Assembly: GCA_023429545.1 (NCBI GenBank)
Contig: JAEYUU010000592.1
Coordinates: forward strand, 1-9,537
DNA length: 9,537 nt
Direction: 5' to 3'
Source: Verrucomicrobiota bacterium
GTDB lineage: Bacteria > Verrucomicrobiota > Verrucomicrobiia > Verrucomicrobiales > Verrucomicrobiaceae
Shown here: positions 6,346-9,537 of the stretch, in pieces
How the letters are laid out: each line of letters opens with the position of its first letter
Position numbering within the stretch: the stretch's first letter is position 1
Program-made: the position numbers and the translations under genes
The notes under the pieces: generated by a model
Databases searched by the model: none
What the model was told of the DNA's origin: nothing
The model's input: the letters and a program-made list of their open reading frames with translations, nothing else

Positions 6346-7595
6346 CACGTGGTGACCGGCATCCGTGGAGGAGCAGAGGCTGAGACGCTTTCGGATCGTT
6401 TCTGAAGCAATGCCTCGCGTCCCTGCTTGAACACCTCCTCCCAGTTCACTTTCGCCGTGGCGATCATCAACAAAGCGAGCGTGGCCACGGCAGTGATGGT
6501 AAGCGTGAGTCCCGTCATGCCATCGAAGAAGAAGCTGAAGCTGAACAGCACCATGTAGGCGAACTGCGCCACCACCGCGACGATGCTGAGGGACCGCCCG
6601 GCGACCGCGTGCAGGTAGCCACTCACCATGACGAGAGAAATTACCGTGGCGATGAGGAAGGCCGCGTACAGGGGCATCTGGTCTCCCAGATAAGCCAGCA
6701 GCAGATGGAAGGTGAAGAATCCCGCAGCAAGAAACGCATACGTCATCGGGTGCAGGTTGATGCCACGCATCATCCCGGCAACCACCAGCACCCCAAAAAA
6801 GAGCGCGAGTGACACCGGCGCAAAGAACGTGATGCGTGCAATCACCGGCCCCGCATTCAAGAGGCGAGGCATGTCCAGGGCGATGTCCCGCGCATCGATG
6901 GTGTCTGTATAAGTCCACACGAGCTCCATGCCATCACCCTTGGTCGCAGGGTTTACGCCGGTGGGCGAGGTCGCACCCACGGGATAGCTCACTTCATCGA
7001 AGTTGGTCGACATCGTGAGATTGAAGTTCTTCACGCGGCTGCCTGGGGGGAAGGTGTAGGACCAGCGATCCAGCCCGCGTGCATTGTAACGGACCGTGAG
7101 CGGCACCGTCGCCCCGGCTGGGATGAGCGTCACGGTTTCCACCATGCCATTGTGCGGGGCGATGTCCGTCGCACTGCCTTCGCCAAGCTGGAAGGCAAAA
7201 TTGTCATAGCTCGTATTCTTCGCGGGGAGCGCCATTTGGATGCGCACGTTGCGGGAGGTGGATGCGGTATTGATGATCTCATAGCGCGCGGTGAACTCCA
7301 CGTCGTAGGTTCGATGCCACAGCAGGCCGCGCTTTTTCGGCACGTAACTGACCTGCACATCGACCTTGGACGAGGCAGCCAGCATGGCCTCCGCATCCCC
7401 TGAGCCGGAAACACTGTCCGCCAGCAGCGTGAGGTGCGGCTGCGCAAGACCAGGCCCCCAGACCTGGCGCACTTCTCCGCCCATGCGTGAAGCGGAGGCG
7501 CGCGAACGCTGGTGCAGCGTGGCGCCCAGCACGAACCAGGCAAACGTGGCGGCACCGGTGATGCCCAGGATGGTGATGAGGCGGAAGGGTGTCAT
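6345..7595 (-). CDS. creD: CreD-like inner membrane protein
   Basis: The 416-residue product has the layout of the CreD family: one N-terminal helix (6-25), a large periplasmic beta-rich region (about 30-255), then a block of about five helices (257-277, 283-303, 308-330, 336-356, 362-381). The C-terminal block carries the family signature 'LHPMTYAFLAAGFFTFHLLLA' (281-301) and GYLHAV (326-331), and ends with VNWEEVF after the last helix, matching the VDWY-type ending of E. coli CreD. CreD is an envelope protein induced by CreBC, and its loss or overproduction alters cell-envelope phenotypes; its molecular activity is not settled. ATG 7595 gives a normal N-terminus. The frame is open back to 7757, but that would place a repeated regulatory element inside the coding sequence. 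The gene heads the operon with the small ORF, the unknown membrane protein and creB. Confidence 0.88.
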   Translation of the reverse strand: MTPFRLITILGITGAATFAWFVLGATLHQRSRASASRMGGEVRQVWGPGLAQPHLTLLADSVSGSGDAEAMLAASSKVDVQVSYVPKKRGLLWHRTYDVEFTARYEIINTASTSRNVRIQMALPAKNTSYDNFAFQLGEGSATDIAPHNGMVETVTLIPAGATVPLTVRYNARGLDRWSYTFPPGSRVKNFNLTMSTNFDEVSYPVGATSPTGVNPATKGDGMELVWTYTDTIDARDIALDMPRLLNAGPVIARITFFAPVSLALFFGVLVVAGMMRGINLHPMTYAFLAAGFFTFHLLLAYLGDQMPLYAAFLIATVISLVMVSGYLHAVAGRSLSIVAVVAQFAYMVLFSFSFFFDGMTGLTLTITAVATLALLMIATAKVNWEEVFKQGREALLQKRSESVSASAPPRMPVTT

Positions 7596-7638
7596 GGCAG
7601 AATGGAGTTGGGAAACAAGCCCACTCTGCCGGGGCTGC

Positions 7639-7687
7639 ATGAAGCCGATGTGAAACCCGAATGAATTGGCCGTGAAAATTCGGTGCG
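7639..7687 (-). promoter_or_regulatory. Tandem cre-tag-like CreB operator array upstream of creD
   Basis: On the + strand the pentamers ATGAA (7639-7643), GTGAA (7650-7654), ATGAA (7661-7665) and GTGAA (7672-7676) recur exactly every 11 bases, with a degenerate fifth unit GTGCG at 7683-7687. Read on the operon strand this is TTCAC-N6-TTCAT-N6-TTCAC-N6-TTCAT. The E. coli CreB operator (cre-tag) is TTCAC-N6-TTCAC, and OmpR/PhoB-family regulators generally bind 11-bp direct repeats. The spacers between the pentamers are unrelated to each other, so this is not a simple DNA tandem repeat. The array lies 44 bases upstream of the creD ATG in the same orientation, and a creB-like gene is the last gene of the same operon, which supports autoregulation. 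No clear -10 or -35 box could be placed beside it. Confidence 0.68.
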
Positions 7688-7769
7688 GTTTCTTTGGTGT
7701 GCGGCACCGTGACATTCTCATTTCGCATGGTCCGTCCCCAGCGTATGAATCACTCACAAGGGATCCCCT

Positions 7770-7793
7770 TTCCGGGGGACTTCAGATGATGTC
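7770..7793 (+). other. Leader of acpH with small hairpin and purine-rich ribosome binding site
   Basis: The sequence before ATG 7794 contains a short stem of TCCCC and GGGGA around a 6-base loop, and the GGGGGA of its right arm (7774-7779) is the only purine-rich candidate ribosome binding site, 14 bases from the ATG. The stem could mask it, but at this length it may be chance. Confidence 0.3.
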
Positions 7794-8411
7794 ATGAACT
7801 GGCTCGCCCACGTGCACCTCTCACCACCAGATGTCGAGTTTCAGCTCGGCAATCTGCTGGCGGACGCATTGCGCCGCGAGCCGCGGGGGGTGATGGGACC
7901 GGTGTTCGAGGCTGGACGCCGGTGTCACGCCGCGATTGATCGCTACACGGACACGCATCCCGTTGTGCACCGCAGCAAGATGCGCATCGCGCCGAGTCAC
8001 CGGCGCTATGCGGGGATCCTGGTGGACATGTTCTATGATCACTATCTCGCGAAGAACTGGGAGCAGTTTCACGAGGTTACGTTGAGGGATTTCACACGGC
8101 GGTTTCACGAGGAAGCCACCGCGCGCAGGCACCAGCTACCGGAAGACGGCGCGGACCTGATCGAGTACCTCGTGCGGGAAGACCGGCTTTACTCATACCG
8201 CAAGTTGGAAGGAATCGAGGCAGCATTGCAACGCATGTCCCTACGACTTACGATGCGTTGGAAAAAAGCGGTGCGGCTGCAGGATGCCGTGCCCTTCCTC
8301 AGACAGTCAGGTGAAGGCATGGAGGAAGATTTTCTCGAATTCTTCCCCCAGCTGGTTTCCCACCTGGCCTCGGGTGAATGGTTGAGCGCGAAGAGGACCG
8401 ACGCAGCCTGA
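7794..8411 (+). CDS. acpH: Acyl carrier protein phosphodiesterase (AcpH family)
   Basis: AcpH removes the 4'-phosphopantetheine group from holo-ACP, giving apo-ACP, and so takes part in prosthetic-group turnover in fatty-acid synthesis. The 205-residue product has the family's characteristic start MNWLAHVHLS (residues 1-10) and GNLLAD with D24, at the same position as the catalytically important aspartate of E. coli AcpH. Further conserved acidic and histidine residues follow: H45, D49 and D53 (CHAAIDRYTDTHPVV), and D78, D82 and H83 (LVDMFYDHYLAKNW). The C-terminal helical part ends with FFPQLV as in E. coli. Length agrees with the family (193 residues in E. coli). The gene is divergent from the creD-like gene and shares its upstream region of 198 bases, including the repeat array. 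The preceding ATG at 7786 is out of frame. Confidence 0.93.
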   Translation: MNWLAHVHLSPPDVEFQLGNLLADALRREPRGVMGPVFEAGRRCHAAIDRYTDTHPVVHRSKMRIAPSHRRYAGILVDMFYDHYLAKNWEQFHEVTLRDFTRRFHEEATARRHQLPEDGADLIEYLVREDRLYSYRKLEGIEAALQRMSLRLTMRWKKAVRLQDAVPFLRQSGEGMEEDFLEFFPQLVSHLASGEWLSAKRTDAA

Positions 8412-8525
8412 TCAGAGCCTGAAGCACCTGTTTTTCGTGCGATTCGCCCGAGGAGAGGGCTCCGCAACGACTTGTTAATATTCGATGGCACGCAATGGCG
8501 AGGTGTCATTCGATCCTCAGTTGTC
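8412..8525. other. Intergenic region, no recognisable element
   Basis: The 114 bases between acpH and the proline-rich protein gene show only short imperfect inverted repeats (for example GCCC/GGGC around 8446-8460) and no T run or paired promoter boxes that I can support. The promoter of the downstream gene probably lies here. Confidence 0.4.
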
Positions 8526-9537
8526 ATGAAACCCCTCTCACCATCTCTGCGCGGCCCTGCTGTGTGCGCTGCCGCGATTGTTTCTCTTTCCGCCGGCACA
8601 GCGATTACGCAGGTAGGCGCTCAGACCCCTGCGTCCCCTCCACCGCCCCAGGGCCAGACCGTCATTGTCCTTCCTCCAGGAGCACCCCCGCCCGTTGGGG
8701 TGGAACCCATGCCGGCCCCGCCTCCCGAGCCCAAGAAGAAGGGATTCTTCAGCCGTCTCTTTGGAGGAGGGGACAATAAGGACAAACGTGAGGACTCTGG
8801 GGACAATGACGACGATGACGGAGATACGAAGCGAGTCCCGAGAGCGGAGGCGGTGATTGAGGACGCCCCTCCGGGGCAAACCCTGAAACCCATGCGATCC
8901 CAGAGTGAGATTGTGGTACAGCCAGCGCCCAACGGGACAACACGATCCGACCAAACCCGGAGAGTCACACGCCGGCCTGTCGATGTGCAGCCAGCACCGA
9001 AGACACGCGTGGAACCGCCAGCGCCCAATGGAGTTGTAACAGAGACGCTGCCACCGTCCCCTCCTCCTACCGTGCGCACCATGCCGGCCACAACAGAGAT
9101 CCAGCGAGTGCCCGCGAGCAGCACCACCAGTCGTACCAGCGTACGTGAGGTGCCTGGCCAGGCCACGGTCACGGCAACTTCCACAGCTTCTGCACCGCTG
9201 CCTGCGGATCAAGCCATCCTTGAGCAGGCGCGTGCGAAAGTGGAGATGAACAAAGTCCTGACACCGCCGAGAACCGTCGTCCCGCAGCAGGAGGCCGCCA
9301 CGGAAGAGATATCGTCCCAGCGGGTTGTCGTAAAACCCCCGACCCAAACTACTACTACGGTGGAGTCGGCGCCGGACCCGACAACCACCATCGAACAACA
9401 ACGAGTGCTGGCGGAAACGAAGAAGGAACTCGCCCGGCTCAAGGGTGAAGTGGCGACGGTCAAGCAGGAACTGGAATCCACCAAACGGTCACCCGCCGTG
9501 GATCTGAACAAGGTCACCATCGCCGCTCCAAACGAAG
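8526..9537 (+). CDS. Exported proline-rich coiled-coil protein, 5' part (3' end outside window)
   Basis: An open frame of 337 codons starts at ATG 8526 and runs without a stop to the window end. Its N-terminus has a signal-peptide-like core (PAVCAAAIVSLSAGTAI, residues 11-27). A proline-rich region (36-69, with PPPP and PAPPPEP) follows, then a basic KKKGFFSRLF stretch with Gly (70-82), and an acidic patch with DNDDDDGD (93-100). Three related short units with PAPN/PAPK occur at 133-137, 156-159 and 165-169. From about 286 to 321 the sequence is charged and heptad-like (EQQRVLAETKKELARLKGEV), a likely coiled coil. I recognise no domain. The low-complexity sequence, with no enzyme motif, suggests a cell-envelope or surface-exposed structural protein, but this is inference. 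The start has no obvious Shine-Dalgarno; the ATGs at 8485 and 8495 are out of frame. Confidence 0.75.
   Translation, partial: MKPLSPSLRGPAVCAAAIVSLSAGTAITQVGAQTPASPPPPQGQTVIVLPPGAPPPVGVEPMPAPPPEPKKKGFFSRLFGGGDNKDKREDSGDNDDDDGDTKRVPRAEAVIEDAPPGQTLKPMRSQSEIVVQPAPNGTTRSDQTRRVTRRPVDVQPAPKTRVEPPAPNGVVTETLPPSPPPTVRTMPATTEIQRVPASSTTSRTSVREVPGQATVTATSTASAPLPADQAILEQARAKVEMNKVLTPPRTVVPQQEAATEEISSQRVVVKPPTQTTTTVESAPDPTTTIEQQRVLAETKKELARLKGEVATVKQELESTKRSPAVDLNKVTIAAPNE

Noticed and set aside
7596..7757. Upstream extension of the creD-like gene to ATG 7757
   Set aside because: The added 54 residues have no hydrophobic or family-like character, and the extension would cover the repeat array; ATG 7595 directly precedes a normal membrane helix.
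8538..9401. Open frame on the minus strand over the proline-rich gene (287 codons)
   Set aside because: The Arg/Gly/Cys-rich product looks like a shadow of GC-rich sequence, and the plus frame has a signal peptide, typical codon use and a coiled coil.
1..9537. CRISPR arrays, insertion sequences, tRNA or rRNA genes
   Set aside because: No regular repeat-spacer pattern, terminal inverted repeats with transposase motifs, or tRNA-like cloverleaf sequence was seen; the only regular repeat is the 11-base array at 7639.

Overview
The window looks like a piece of a GC-rich Gram-negative chromosome, most likely from the Verrucomicrobia (PVC group). This is inferred from the long form of IspG, start codons with mostly weak or absent Shine-Dalgarno sequences, and several secreted or membrane proteins of no recognised family. 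No tRNA, rRNA, CRISPR array, insertion sequence or phage gene is visible, and no gene-free stretch exceeds 300 bases (the longest, 7596-7793, is 198 bases).

Left part (1-4076, + strand): the C-terminal end of an RseP-type site-2 protease, then ispG (isoprenoid MEP pathway) 38 bases later, closed by a good intrinsic terminator at 2567-2592. Next come a small zinc-ribbon membrane protein and a PhnP-like metallo-beta-lactamase-fold phosphodiesterase, which ends at a strong hairpin. A 172-base gap with two hairpins leads to a secreted protein of unknown function (4249-4824, +), which converges on the following operon.

Middle part (7595-4913, - strand): a four-gene, tightly packed operon, creD-like -> small ORF -> membrane-anchored unknown protein -> creB-like response regulator. 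The first two junctions are stop/start overlaps (TGATG and ATGA) and the third is a 12-base gap. No creC kinase or creA is present. About 44 bases upstream of the creD start lie four RTGAA pentamers (TTCAY on the operon strand) spaced exactly 11 bases apart. This is the layout of the E. coli CreB operator (cre-tag, TTCAC-N6-TTCAC) in doubled form, and it suggests the operon is controlled by the CreB homologue it encodes. This is the most interesting signal in the window.

Right part (+ strand): acpH (ACP phosphodiesterase) is divergent from the cre-like operon and shares its upstream region. It is followed by the 5' part of a gene for an exported proline-rich, coiled-coil protein that runs off the window end.
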